The notes below the pieces were generated by a model, which saw nothing but the letters and a program-made list of their open reading frames with translations, had not been told where the DNA came from and searched no databases. This document shows positions 56,094 through 64,000 of a stretch of 64,000 nt of DNA, piece by piece. Each line of letters begins with the position of its first letter. Within the stretch, counting starts at the first letter, position 1. The position numbers and the translations under genes are program-made. This stretch comes from Amarobacillus sp046328225. GTDB taxonomy: Bacteria; Chloroflexota; Dehalococcoidia; Tepidiformales; Tepidiformaceae. The stretch is from contig JAXLWZ010000013.1 in the NCBI GenBank assembly GCA_046328225.1, positions 1 to 64,000 of the forward strand, given 5' to 3'.

Positions 56094-57065
56094 ATGCCTG
56101 TGCTGCCGCTGCTGGAGGCGGATTCGATCGAGATCACGACGCTGGTGGACAACCAGATCGATGCGCTGCTCGGTGGCGACGAGGAGGTGCGACGGCGGCC
56201 GTGGGGACCGCGCGTGCACAACCCGTTCGTCGATGCCCCGGACGTCGCGACGACGCTGCACGCGGAGCACGGCTTCTCGGCGCTGGTCACGCTCGTCGAG
56301 GGCGGCGAACGGCGCCACCTCCTCTTCGATGCGGGGGTCTCACCGAACGGGCTCATCGAGAACATGGACCGGCTGCAGCTGGACGCGCGCGACATCGAGG
56401 CGCTGGTCCTCTCGCATGGGCACTTCGACCACACGGGTGGCATCGCGGGGCTGGTGGAGCGGCTCGGCCGGGCTTCGATGCCGATGATCGTGCACCCCGT
56501 GGCCTACACGCGGCGGCGGTCGGCGCCGCCGGGGGCGAACCCCACACCGCTGCCACCGCCATCGCGGAGCGCGCTCGAAGGCGCCGGTTTCGAACTCATC
56601 GAGACGCGCGACCCGTCGCTCATTTACGAAGACCGCATCCTCATCACCGGGGAGGTGCCGCGCGAGACGGAGTTCGAACAGGGCTTCCCGTTCTTCCAGC
56701 GCGAAAGCGAGGCGGGCTGGGAGCCCGAACCCCACCTGATGGACGACCAGGCGCTCATCGCGAACGTGCGGGGGAAGGGGCTCGTCGTGCTCACGGGCTG
56801 CGGGCACAGCGGCATCGTCAACATCGTGCGAAGGGCGCAGGCGCTCACGGGGGTCGAGCGCGTGCACGCCATCATCGGCGGCTTCCACCTCAACGGGCCG
56901 CTCTTCGAGCCCGTCATCGCGCCCACCATCGACGCCTTCCGGGAGTTCGCGCCGAACGTCATCGTGCCCGGGCACTGCACCGGCTACCGCCCACAGATGG
57001 CGATCGCGGAAGCGTTCCCGGAGGCGTACGTGCACAACGCCGTGGGCACGACGTTCGTGCTGTAG
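56094..57065 (+). CDS. Metallo-beta-lactamase-fold hydrolase
   Basis: 323-residue MBL-fold protein with the zinc motif LSHGHFDHTGG, a later GCGHSGIVNIVRRAQ, GGFHLNGP and a C-terminal VIVPGHCTGYRPQ. This pattern is that of the 7,8-dihydropterin-6-methyl-4-(beta-D-ribofuranosyl)aminobenzene-phosphate synthase-like branch. The substrate is unknown. TAGAAT at 56069-56074 is a good -10 and GAGGGGTG precedes the ATG. Confidence 0.87.
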   Translation: MPVLPLLEADSIEITTLVDNQIDALLGGDEEVRRRPWGPRVHNPFVDAPDVATTLHAEHGFSALVTLVEGGERRHLLFDAGVSPNGLIENMDRLQLDARDIEALVLSHGHFDHTGGIAGLVERLGRASMPMIVHPVAYTRRRSAPPGANPTPLPPPSRSALEGAGFELIETRDPSLIYEDRILITGEVPRETEFEQGFPFFQRESEAGWEPEPHLMDDQALIANVRGKGLVVLTGCGHSGIVNIVRRAQALTGVERVHAIIGGFHLNGPLFEPVIAPTIDAFREFAPNVIVPGHCTGYRPQMAIAEAFPEAYVHNAVGTTFVL

Positions 57066-57138
57066 GCCCACCCCGTTCGCGCTATGCCGCGGCGTGGTAT
57101 GAATGCGACGGGCGGCGAACCGGCCAAGGAGGAGTTCC

Positions 57139-58317
57139 GTGGACTTCAACCTGAGCGCGGAAACGCGCGCGTGGCGCGATGAGCTGCGAGCCTTCCTCGC
57201 CGCCGAGATCCCGGCCGGTTTCGCCGGGTCCGATGACTTCTTCGACCGCGAGGAACAGGTGCCGTTCGCGCGCGAGCTGTACCGCAAGCTGGGCGCGCGC
57301 CGCTGGCTGACGCCGGCGTGGGCCGAGCAGTACGGCGGCATGGGCAAGACCGCCATCGAGCAGATGGTGCTGAACGAGGAGCTCGCGTGGCACCGGGCCC
57401 CGGCCGGCGGACGGCTGTTCACCATCGGCATCACCGGGCCGGCGATGCTCGTGCACGCCACGGTCGAACAGAACGCGCGCTACCTGCCGCGCATGGCGAG
57501 CGGCGAGGACTGGTATTGCCAGGGCTTCAGCGAGCCCGAATCCGGCAGCGACCTCGCGAGCATGCAGACGACGGCCACGCGCGACGGCGACGAGTACGTG
57601 ATTCGCGGCCAGAAGATCTGGACCTCGAACGGCCACGTCGCGGACAAGATGCTGCTCCTCGCGCGCACCGACCAGGCGGCGGCGAAGCACCGTGGCATCA
57701 GCGCCTTCATCGTCGACATGGCGGCGCCGGGCATCTCGGTCCAGCCGATTCTGAACATCGCCGGGCGCCGCGACTTCAACCAGACCTTCTTCGACGACGT
57801 CCGCGTGCCCGCGAAGGACCTGGTGGGCGGCGAAAACAACGGCTGGTATGTCGCGGCCACGACGCTCGATTTCGAACGGTCGAACATCGCGGCCATCAGC
57901 GGCGCGCGGCGGACCGTGGCCGACCTGGTGGCCTGGGCGAAGGATCGCCACCAGGGCCGCCGCCCGTGGGACGACGCGAACGTCCGCGCCCACCTCGCGG
58001 AGCTGCACATCGAGGCGGAGGTGGGCCGGCTGATCGCCTATCGCACGGCGTGGTTGCAGGCCGCGGGCAAGGTGCCGAACTACGAGGCGTCCATCGGCAA
58101 GGTCTGGATGGCGATGCTCGGGATCAAGGTCGCGAACTACGGCGTGAACCTGCTCGGGCTGTATGGCCAGCTCACGCGCGGCGCGGAGCACGCTCCCATC
58201 GATGGCCGCGTGCTGGAATCGTACCTGCTGGCCGCCTCCGGGCCCGTCGCGGGGGGCACGGGCGAAGTGCAACGGAACATCATCGCGCAGCGCGGCCTGG
58301 GCCTCCCGCGGGGGTAG
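57139..58317 (+). CDS. Acyl-CoA dehydrogenase
   Basis: 392-residue FAD-dependent acyl-CoA dehydrogenase. The N-terminal helical domain starts NLSAETRAWRDELRAFL. The middle beta domain has YCQGFSEPESGSDLASMQTT and GQKIWTSNGHVADKMLLLAR. The C-terminal helical domain ends with GPVAGGTGEVQRNIIAQRGL, the FAD-contact motif. It oxidises acyl-CoA thioesters to enoyl-CoA with ETF as acceptor. GTG 57139 is preceded by GGAGGAG. No ETF gene is adjacent. Chain specificity is unknown. Confidence 0.94.
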   Translation: MDFNLSAETRAWRDELRAFLAAEIPAGFAGSDDFFDREEQVPFARELYRKLGARRWLTPAWAEQYGGMGKTAIEQMVLNEELAWHRAPAGGRLFTIGITGPAMLVHATVEQNARYLPRMASGEDWYCQGFSEPESGSDLASMQTTATRDGDEYVIRGQKIWTSNGHVADKMLLLARTDQAAAKHRGISAFIVDMAAPGISVQPILNIAGRRDFNQTFFDDVRVPAKDLVGGENNGWYVAATTLDFERSNIAAISGARRTVADLVAWAKDRHQGRRPWDDANVRAHLAELHIEAEVGRLIAYRTAWLQAAGKVPNYEASIGKVWMAMLGIKVANYGVNLLGLYGQLTRGAEHAPIDGRVLESYLLAASGPVAGGTGEVQRNIIAQRGLGLPRG

Positions 58318-58353
58318 TTCGAGTCCGCCCCGGGGAGTCTGAACGCGGGGGCC

Positions 58354-58362
58354 TGATACACT
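58354..58362 (+). promoter_or_regulatory. Extended -10 of valS
   Basis: TGATACACT has the TGn extension followed by TACACT, 48 nt before the valS start. No clear -35. No T-box leader is seen. Confidence 0.35.
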
Positions 58363-58410
58363 CGGAGGTCACGGCCCGACGGCCGAAGCCCGATTTCCGA
58401 GGATGCACCC

Positions 58411-61116
58411 ATGTCCGCAGCGCCCGTTCGCAAGCAACTACCCCCTGCGTACGAGCCTGCTTCGGTAGAGACGCGCATCTACGAGATGTGGGAATCGCAC
58501 GGCTACTTCAAGCCGCGCATCGACCCGGACCGGCCGCCGTACACGATCATCATGCCGCCGCCGAACGTCACCGGTGAGCTGCACCTCGGCCATGGGCTGG
58601 AGGATGCGATCACCGACGCGCTCGTGCGCTGGCACCGCATGCAGGGCGACCCCGCGCTCTGGCTGCCGGGCGAGGACCACGCCGGTATCGCGACGCAGAA
58701 CGTGCTCGAACGCGAAATCGCGAAGGAAGGGCTCACCCGCCACGACCTCGGGCGCGAGGCGTTCGTGGAGCGCGTGTGGATGTGGGTGCGAAAGTACCGC
58801 CACCGCATTTCGGACCAGCACCGGAAGCTCGGCGCCTCGGCCGACTGGTCGCGCGACGTCTTCACGCTGGACCCCGCAATCGTGAAGGCCGTGCGGACGA
58901 CATTCGCGAACCTCTACCGCGACGGGCTCATCTATCGCGGGCTGCGCATGATCAACTGGTGCCCGCGCTGCGAGACCGCGCTCAGCGACCTCGAGGTCGA
59001 CTACATCGACGTGCCTTCAAAGCTGTACTACGTGCGCTACCCGATCGTGGCCGAGGGCGGCATGCCCCTGCCCGATTTCGTGGTCGTGGCGACGACGCGG
59101 CCGGAGACGATGGTCGGCGACACCGGCGTGGCCGTGAACCCGGACGACGAGCGGTACGAAGAGCGCATCGGGCGCCAGCTGATGCTCCCGCTCGTGAATC
59201 GCGAAATCCCCATCGTCGCGGACGAGGCGGTGAAGCCGGAGTTCGGCACCGGCGCGGTGAAGGTGACGCCCGGCCACGACCCGAACGACTGGGAGATTGG
59301 CCAGCGCCACGACCTGCCGGTGATCGTGGCCATCGACCGGCAGGGCCGGATGAACGACGAAGCCGGCCCCTACGCGGGGATGACCGCTGACGACGCGCGC
59401 GCGGCGATTCTCCGCGACCTGGAGGACGAAGGCTTCCTCGATCGCACCGAGGAGTACACCCACAGCGTCGGCCATTGCAGCCGCTGCAAGACCGTGCTCC
59501 AGCCCATCCCGAGCGAGCAATGGTGGCTGGACGTTCACAAAGAGTACGAACCGGGGCGCTCGATCGCGGGGGCGGCGGCGGCGGCGGTGCGCGAAGGGCG
59601 CATCCAGATCGTGCCGCAGCGTTTCGAAAAGGTGTACCTGAACTGGATGGACAATATCCGCGACTGGTGCATCAGCCGGCAGCTCTGGTGGGGGCACCAG
59701 ATCCCGGTGTGGTATTGCGACAAGAACCATATGACCGTCGCGGTCGATGACCCCGCGGCCTGCGGTACCTGCGGCAGCACGGAATTGCGGCAGGACGAGG
59801 ATGTGCTCGATACGTGGTTCTCGTCCGGGCTGGCGCCGCACGCCGACCTGGGCTGGCCCGATGACAACGAGGACCTTCGCTATTTCTACCCCACGAGCGA
59901 CATGCAGATGGGGTACGACATCATGTTCTTCTGGTGCGCGCGAATGATCATGTTCGCGATGTACAACATGCGCCACCTGGGCGACGAGAACGCGGTGCCG
60001 TTCAAGACGGTGATGTTCCACGGCCTGATCCGCGACCAGCACGGCGAAAAGATGACGAAGTCGCGCGGCAACGTGGTCGATCCCCTCGTTTCGGCCGGGC
60101 AATTCGGCGCCGATGCGTTCCGGTTCGCGGTGCTGACGGGCGCGACCATGGGCGCGGACCAGAAGTACAGCGACGAACGGCTGGCGGCGGCACGGAATTT
60201 CGCAAACAAGCTCTGGAACTCCGCGCGGTATGTGCTCGGCAAGCTGGGCGAACAGAAGGTCGCGCGGCCACACCCCCTCGATCGCGAGACCTACGCCATC
60301 GAGGACCGCTGGATCCTTTCGCGGCTGGAGCAGCTGGAGATCGATGTCGATTCGCTGCTGCGCGCGTACCAGCTCGGGGAGGCCGCGCGCCAGGTGCAGG
60401 ACTTCCTCTGGAACGAGTTCTGCGACTGGTACATCGAGATGACGAAGGTGCGCCTGGGCGCGGGCGACGAGCGGCCGCTGAAGGTGCTCGCGCACGTGCT
60501 CGACCACGGGCTGCGGCTGCTGCACCCGTTCATGCCGTTCGTCACCGAGGAGCTGTGGCAGGCGCTGCGGGAGCACATCGACGGCGACATGGCGAACGCG
60601 CTCATCGTCGCGTGGTTCCCGAAGAGCGGGGCGAACTGGAAGGACGAACGGGCGGAGGCGGCGCTCGCGCACGTGATCGAGGTGAACCGCGCCATTCGCA
60701 ACATCCGCGCGGAAAAGAAGCTCGATGCCGGGTTCAAGCCGGCCGTGTACCTGCGCGCGGGCGAGCACGCGGGCGCCCTCGGCGAAACGCTCGCGGCGAC
60801 GGCCTTCACCTCGCGCGTGGAGCCGGTGGTGACCGCGCCGGATGCGGCGCTGCCCGCAGGCGAGTACGCCTTCGCGCGCATCGCCGACACGGAGGTCGCG
60901 GTGGCGCTGCCCGCCGTCGACGCGGCGGCGGAACGCGCCCGGCTCGAGAAGGAGCTGGCCGAGGCCGCGGCCTACGAGGAGCGGCTGACCAAGCAGCTCG
61001 GGAACGACCAGTTCCGCTCGAAGGCGCCCGCGAAGGTGGTCACCGACATGGAGGCGACGCTCGCCGAGACCAGGGTGCGCGTGGCCGGCCTGCGGGAGCG
61101 CATCGCGAGCCTGTAG
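58411..61116 (+). CDS. valS: Valine-tRNA ligase
   Basis: 901-residue class I ValRS. The HIGH motif appears as PNVTGELHLGHGL (near residue 60) and the KMSKS motif as KMTKS at 547-551. The editing domain (about 190-350) has VATTRPETMVGDTGVAVNP. Zinc-like Cys pairs occur near CDKNHMTVAVDDPAACGTCG. The anticodon-binding domain and a C-terminal coiled coil (about 830-901) complete the ValRS layout. It is long enough to be full length. An orphan HicB-like gene follows after 18 nt. Confidence 0.97.
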   Translation: MSAAPVRKQLPPAYEPASVETRIYEMWESHGYFKPRIDPDRPPYTIIMPPPNVTGELHLGHGLEDAITDALVRWHRMQGDPALWLPGEDHAGIATQNVLEREIAKEGLTRHDLGREAFVERVWMWVRKYRHRISDQHRKLGASADWSRDVFTLDPAIVKAVRTTFANLYRDGLIYRGLRMINWCPRCETALSDLEVDYIDVPSKLYYVRYPIVAEGGMPLPDFVVVATTRPETMVGDTGVAVNPDDERYEERIGRQLMLPLVNREIPIVADEAVKPEFGTGAVKVTPGHDPNDWEIGQRHDLPVIVAIDRQGRMNDEAGPYAGMTADDARAAILRDLEDEGFLDRTEEYTHSVGHCSRCKTVLQPIPSEQWWLDVHKEYEPGRSIAGAAAAAVREGRIQIVPQRFEKVYLNWMDNIRDWCISRQLWWGHQIPVWYCDKNHMTVAVDDPAACGTCGSTELRQDEDVLDTWFSSGLAPHADLGWPDDNEDLRYFYPTSDMQMGYDIMFFWCARMIMFAMYNMRHLGDENAVPFKTVMFHGLIRDQHGEKMTKSRGNVVDPLVSAGQFGADAFRFAVLTGATMGADQKYSDERLAAARNFANKLWNSARYVLGKLGEQKVARPHPLDRETYAIEDRWILSRLEQLEIDVDSLLRAYQLGEAARQVQDFLWNEFCDWYIEMTKVRLGAGDERPLKVLAHVLDHGLRLLHPFMPFVTEELWQALREHIDGDMANALIVAWFPKSGANWKDERAEAALAHVIEVNRAIRNIRAEKKLDAGFKPAVYLRAGEHAGALGETLAATAFTSRVEPVVTAPDAALPAGEYAFARIADTEVAVALPAVDAAAERARLEKELAEAAAYEERLTKQLGNDQFRSKAPAKVVTDMEATLAETRVRVAGLRERIASL

Positions 61117-61134
61117 CCTTCGGAGGGGGAACGC

Positions 61135-61350
61135 ATGACCGCGTATTACGTCGTATTCGAACCTACGGGCACGGGCTTCTCGGCGTACGTGCCCGACCTC
61201 CCGGGATGCATCGCCGCCGGTGACGACATGGACGAGACGCGCGCGCTCATCCGCGAGGCGATCGAGGCGCACGTCGTGTCGATGCGGCAGGCCGGGGAAG
61301 CGGTGCCGCGTCCCTCGCTCGTGGAGCGCGTCGAGGTCGGGGTAGCGTAG
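61135..61350 (+). CDS. HicB-like small protein
   Basis: 71-residue HicB-family protein with the partly degraded RNase-H-like fold: YYVVFEPTGTGFSAYVPDLP, then GCIAAGDDMDETRALIREAI. It lacks the C-terminal DNA-binding domain of full antitoxins, and no hicA toxin gene is adjacent. Such orphan HicB-like proteins are common and may have no toxin. GGAGGGGG is present before the ATG. Confidence 0.85.
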   Translation: MTAYYVVFEPTGTGFSAYVPDLPGCIAAGDDMDETRALIREAIEAHVVSMRQAGEAVPRPSLVERVEVGVA

Positions 61351-61353
61351 CGG

Positions 61354-63468
61354 TCAGGCGCGTTCGCGGCTGTTGATCCAGGCGCGAGCGAGGTGCAGCT
61401 GCTCGTAGGTCACGGAGTCGCCGAGCGCTTCCTTGAGCGGGCCAAGCTGGCCGATGGGGCCCTCGCCGGCGGCCTTGCGAATGCGGCCGAGCGTGATCGT
61501 GTCGACCCAGGGGCTGACGTCGTCGAGCTCTTGCGCGAGCAGCAGGTCCACCACGTGCTGGGTGATGGTTTGCGGGCTGAGGCCGCGCTGGCGGGCGATG
61601 GATTCGATGGTTTCGCCTTCGCGGAGCAGTTCGAGCGTGCGGCGCGTCGAGGGCGCGATGACGCGGCCGTTGCGCGCGCGGATGGGCACTTCGCGCTCGC
61701 TCGCGGCGGCGCGGGCGGCCGCCGCCGGGTTCGCCGGTGGTGGCGGCGCCGTCCCCGCCGCGGAGCGCGTGACCGCGAGGAACGCCTCCCCATACCGTTC
61801 GTACTTCACGTTGCCCACGCCCGAGACGGCGAGCAGTTCGAAGCGCGTGCGCGGCTTCTTGCGCGCCATCTCGTGCAGGGTGGCGTCGCTGAAGATGGTG
61901 AACGGCGGCACGTTCGCGTCCTCGGCGAAGCGGCGGCGAATCGCGCGCAGGGCGTGGAACAGCCGGTCCTCCTCCTCGTCGACGGCGCCGATGGTATGCG
62001 TCGGCGGCGCAATGCAGGGTCCGCAGTTCCCGCAGGCCGCGGCATGGGTGGAATCGCCGAAGTAGTCGAGGATGCGGGCACGGAGGCAGGTCCGCGATTC
62101 GGCGTACCGCTGCATGGAATCGAGCTTCTTCAGGGCGTGCTCGCGGTGCGCCTCGAGGCCGGCGGTATCGATCTCGTTTTCGCCGCCCGGGCGCGTGGCC
62201 CACGCGATGTACCCCTGCTTCCCCGCGAGCCCGGAATCGACGAGCGCCTGCACGGCCGCGTTGATGCCGGGCTGGTCCTCTTCGTCCATGAGGTCGCGGA
62301 CGTGCGTGCGCCGGCCCTCGTTCGCGACGAGCTTGCGGTAGACATCGACCACCATGTGGGCTTCGGGGTGCGAGAGGTCGATGAAGTACTCGCGGAGGCC
62401 GCGGTCGCGGGCGGAGAAGAAGAGCACGCAGTCGGCCGGTTCGCCATCGCGGCCGGCGCGCCCCGCCTCCTGGTAGTAGGACTCAAGCGAATCCGGCAGG
62501 TCGTGGTGCAGGACCATGCGCACGTCCGGCTTGTCGATGCCCATGCCGAAGGCGTTCGTGGCGACGATGATGCGCAGGCTGTCGCGCGCGAAGGCGTCCT
62601 GGATGCGGCGCCGGTCTTCGTCTTCCATGCCGGCGTGGTAGCGGGCGCAGCGGATGCGCTGGCGCTGCAGGTATTCGGTGAGCTCCTCCACCTTCTTGCG
62701 GGTGCCGCAATACACGACGGCGGATTCTTCGCCGAGCGTCTTGAGTTTCGCCGCGATGAGCTCCTGCTTTTCGCGGATGCTCTTCACGCGCACGACATCA
62801 AAACGCAGATTCGGGCGATCGAACCCGGCGACGTGGACCACGGCGTCGCGAAGCTGGAGGCGCTCGACGATGTCCGCGCGCACGAGCGGGTCCGCCGTCG
62901 CGGTGAGGGCGATGATGGGCGGGTCGCCCAGGCGCGCGCGCACGCCGCCGAGGTCGCGATAGCTCGGGCGGAAGTCGTGGCCCCACTGGGAGATGCAGTG
63001 CGCTTCATCGACGGCGAGCAGGTTCACGCGTACAGCGCGCAGGGCGGCCATGAAGGCGCCGTCGCCGAAGCGCTCGGGGGCGACGTAGAGGAGCTGGAGG
63101 CGGCCCAGCTGCGCATCCTGCATGACGCGCGCCTGTTCCTCGCGGGGCATGGTCGAATTCACCGCCGCGGCCTGGGCGCCGGCCTGCGCGAGGGAATCGA
63201 CCTGGTCCTTCATGAGCGCGAGCAGCGGCGAGACGACGACCGTGAGACCGCCTTCGAACAGCAGCGCGGGGACCTGGTAGCAGACGCTCTTGCCGCCGCC
63301 CGTGGGCATCACCGCGAGCGTGTCGCGCCCGGCCAGCACGGAGGCGATGACTTCGGGCTGGCCCGGCCGGAATTCGTGATAGCCGAACACATCGGCGAGG
63401 ACCTTGCGGGCGGGCGCGAGGGCGCGCGGGTCGGCGAAGGGAGCCCGGGGCGGCGATGCTGCGGTCAT
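61354..63468 (-). CDS. recQ: ATP-dependent DNA helicase RecQ
   Basis: 704-residue 3'-5' helicase. Walker A MPTGGGKS has its Lys at residue 60; DEAHCISQWGHDFRPSYR is motif II; QEAGRAGRDGEPADCVLFF is motif VI. The zinc-binding RQC part has ACGNCGPC, then an HRDC domain (LFHALRAIRRRFAEDANVPP). The last 110 residues add a helix-turn-helix-like domain (LLREGETIESIARQRGLSPQ) found in some RecQs. It acts in recombination and replication repair. TAGAAT lies 8 nt before the ATG at 63468. Confidence 0.96.
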   Translation of the reverse strand: MTAASPPRAPFADPRALAPARKVLADVFGYHEFRPGQPEVIASVLAGRDTLAVMPTGGGKSVCYQVPALLFEGGLTVVVSPLLALMKDQVDSLAQAGAQAAAVNSTMPREEQARVMQDAQLGRLQLLYVAPERFGDGAFMAALRAVRVNLLAVDEAHCISQWGHDFRPSYRDLGGVRARLGDPPIIALTATADPLVRADIVERLQLRDAVVHVAGFDRPNLRFDVVRVKSIREKQELIAAKLKTLGEESAVVYCGTRKKVEELTEYLQRQRIRCARYHAGMEDEDRRRIQDAFARDSLRIIVATNAFGMGIDKPDVRMVLHHDLPDSLESYYQEAGRAGRDGEPADCVLFFSARDRGLREYFIDLSHPEAHMVVDVYRKLVANEGRRTHVRDLMDEEDQPGINAAVQALVDSGLAGKQGYIAWATRPGGENEIDTAGLEAHREHALKKLDSMQRYAESRTCLRARILDYFGDSTHAAACGNCGPCIAPPTHTIGAVDEEEDRLFHALRAIRRRFAEDANVPPFTIFSDATLHEMARKKPRTRFELLAVSGVGNVKYERYGEAFLAVTRSAAGTAPPPPANPAAAARAAASEREVPIRARNGRVIAPSTRRTLELLREGETIESIARQRGLSPQTITQHVVDLLLAQELDDVSPWVDTITLGRIRKAAGEGPIGQLGPLKEALGDSVTYEQLHLARAWINSRERA

Positions 63469-63476
63469 TGGCTCGC

Positions 63477-63482
63477 ATTCTA
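63477..63482 (-). promoter_or_regulatory. -10 element of leaderless recQ
   Basis: TAGAAT on the - strand, 8 nt before the ATG at 63468, with no ribosome site between. Confidence 0.4.
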
Positions 63483-63529
63483 GAACAAATGAGCGATAAC
63501 GCGAGGGGCAACCGTGAAGATTTCGCCGC

Positions 63530-64000
63530 TTAGTAGGTGCCGCCGTACAGGTCCGCGAATTCGCGCGCGGTGATGGTGTAGATGAGCTCGTCGTGGAAGC
63601 GGCCGCCGCTGAAGTGGGACTCGCGCAGGCGCCCGCCGGCCGTGAACCCCATCGCCTCATGGAAGCGCTGCGAGCGCTGGTTGAACGCGTACACCGTCGC
63701 GTGCGCGGCGTGGTAGCCGAGCTCCTCGAACATGTAGCGCAGGAGGAGGTGGACGGCTTCGCGGCCGTATCCCTTGCCCTGGTCGATGCCGCCGATCGTG
63801 ATGCCGTATTCGAACGAGCGGTGACGGCGGTCGGCGCCGTGCACATTGATGAGCCCCACGAGCTTCATTTCGCTGAACGAGACGATGGCGAGCCGCACGT
63901 TGTCGCCGTCGGAGGCGACGGTGTGCTGGGATTCGGTCCAGGCGCGGGTGTCGGCCGCGCTCCGGGGAAAGCGGAGGTCGTCGCCGAGGCGTTGCGCTTC
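63530..64000 (-). CDS. GNAT acetyltransferase, start beyond the window
   Basis: C-terminal 156 residues of a GNAT-family acetyltransferase running off the right edge; the frame stays open through nt 64000 (reading EAQRLGDDLRFPRSAADTRA there). Seen: IDQGKGYGREAVHLLLRYMF, the CoA loop and helix, then LGYHAAHATVYAFNQRSQRF and HEAMGFTAGGRLRES. It belongs to the same RimJ/RimL-like group as the two genes near 1.2-2.3 kb. The acceptor is unknown. It is the gene upstream of recQ on the same strand. Confidence 0.83.
   Translation of the reverse strand, partial: EAQRLGDDLRFPRSAADTRAWTESQHTVASDGDNVRLAIVSFSEMKLVGLINVHGADRRHRSFEYGITIGGIDQGKGYGREAVHLLLRYMFEELGYHAAHATVYAFNQRSQRFHEAMGFTAGGRLRESHFSGGRFHDELIYTITAREFADLYGGTY

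Noticed and set aside
58318..58410. T-box leader for valS
   Set aside because: Only 93 nt are available and no T-box sequence or specifier stem was seen.
59017..61272. 751-codon frame on the - strand
   Set aside because: Antisense shadow of valS with Arg/His/Val-rich composition and no recognisable motif.
61135..61350. HicAB toxin-antitoxin system
   Set aside because: No hicA frame is present on either side; only an orphan HicB-like protein remains.
61393..63483. 696-codon + strand frame
   Set aside because: Antisense shadow of recQ, which has all helicase motifs.
1..64000. tRNA, rRNA, insertion sequences or prophage
   Set aside because: No tRNA-like cloverleaf, rRNA stretch, transposase or phage gene was recognised anywhere in the window.

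Overview
The window is a GC-rich bacterial chromosome segment dominated by a large flagellar locus and followed by housekeeping and metabolic genes. The likely source is a member of the Chloroflexota, perhaps near the thermophilic Tepidiformales/Dehalococcoidia. This is an inference from the gene mix: a flagellar set with no P- or L-ring genes in view, a sortase with LPXTG-type substrates (a monoderm envelope), a K+-independent H+-pyrophosphatase, Ku, IspG, a fused CaiB-type CoA-transferase, a DUF2249 cluster, and many starts that look leaderless. No 16S rRNA or tRNA gene was seen, so the assignment is tentative.

Region 1 (1-5.1 kb): the 3' end of hppA, two tandem GNAT acetyltransferases, a SemiSWEET-like membrane protein, and a ydaO/yuaA-type c-di-AMP riboswitch ahead of a 72-residue zinc-ribbon protein. 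Then come an ABM-fold protein and a NarL-type response regulator with a structured leader. Between the regulator and the flagellar genes lies an array of five 12-bp inverted-repeat sites (TCCCG-NN-CGGGA), the same motif that precedes two flagellin genes.

Region 2 (5.1-31.4 kb): flagellar genes, all on the + strand and mostly overlapping. The order is flbD-motA-motB-fliL-fliY-fliO-fliP-fliQ-fliR-flhB-flhA-flhF-like-PilZ-small membrane protein-fliA-small membrane protein-LPDTG surface protein-two FlgF/G rod proteins-flgM-flgN-flgK-flgL. Three separately terminated flagellins follow, then flaG-fliD-fliS-fliT-like, a sortase and a second FlgM-like protein. FliA-type promoter elements recur, best before flagellin 3. 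The MS-ring, C-ring FliM/FliG, hook, export ATPase and chemotaxis genes are absent, so a second locus must exist elsewhere.

Region 3 (31.4-40.7 kb): a Tat/lipoprotein solute-binding protein, a pterin dehydratase, a four-cluster ferredoxin, a CYTH-CHAD protein, a second PilZ protein, a mucin-like Thr/Ala-repeat surface protein with an APSTG-type sorting tail, a lone sucD, dodecin, a hypothetical protein and an FAH-family hydrolase.

Region 4 (40.7-47.4 kb): a galactose operon (galK, a sugar nucleotidyltransferase, a GH36 alpha-galactosidase and a tiny zinc-ribbon ORF). It is followed by a Crp/Fnr regulator convergent with a three-gene operon (MIP18/DUF59, a His-rich 12-TM protein, DUF2249).

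Region 5 (47.4-64 kb): a PNPOx-like protein, a fused two-domain CoA-transferase with a crotonase, a limonene-epoxide-hydrolase-like protein, CinA, Ku, a 52-residue membrane peptide, a RibD-C reductase, IspG, a metallo-beta-lactamase-fold protein, an acyl-CoA dehydrogenase, ValS, an orphan HicB-like protein, RecQ and a truncated GNAT at the right edge.
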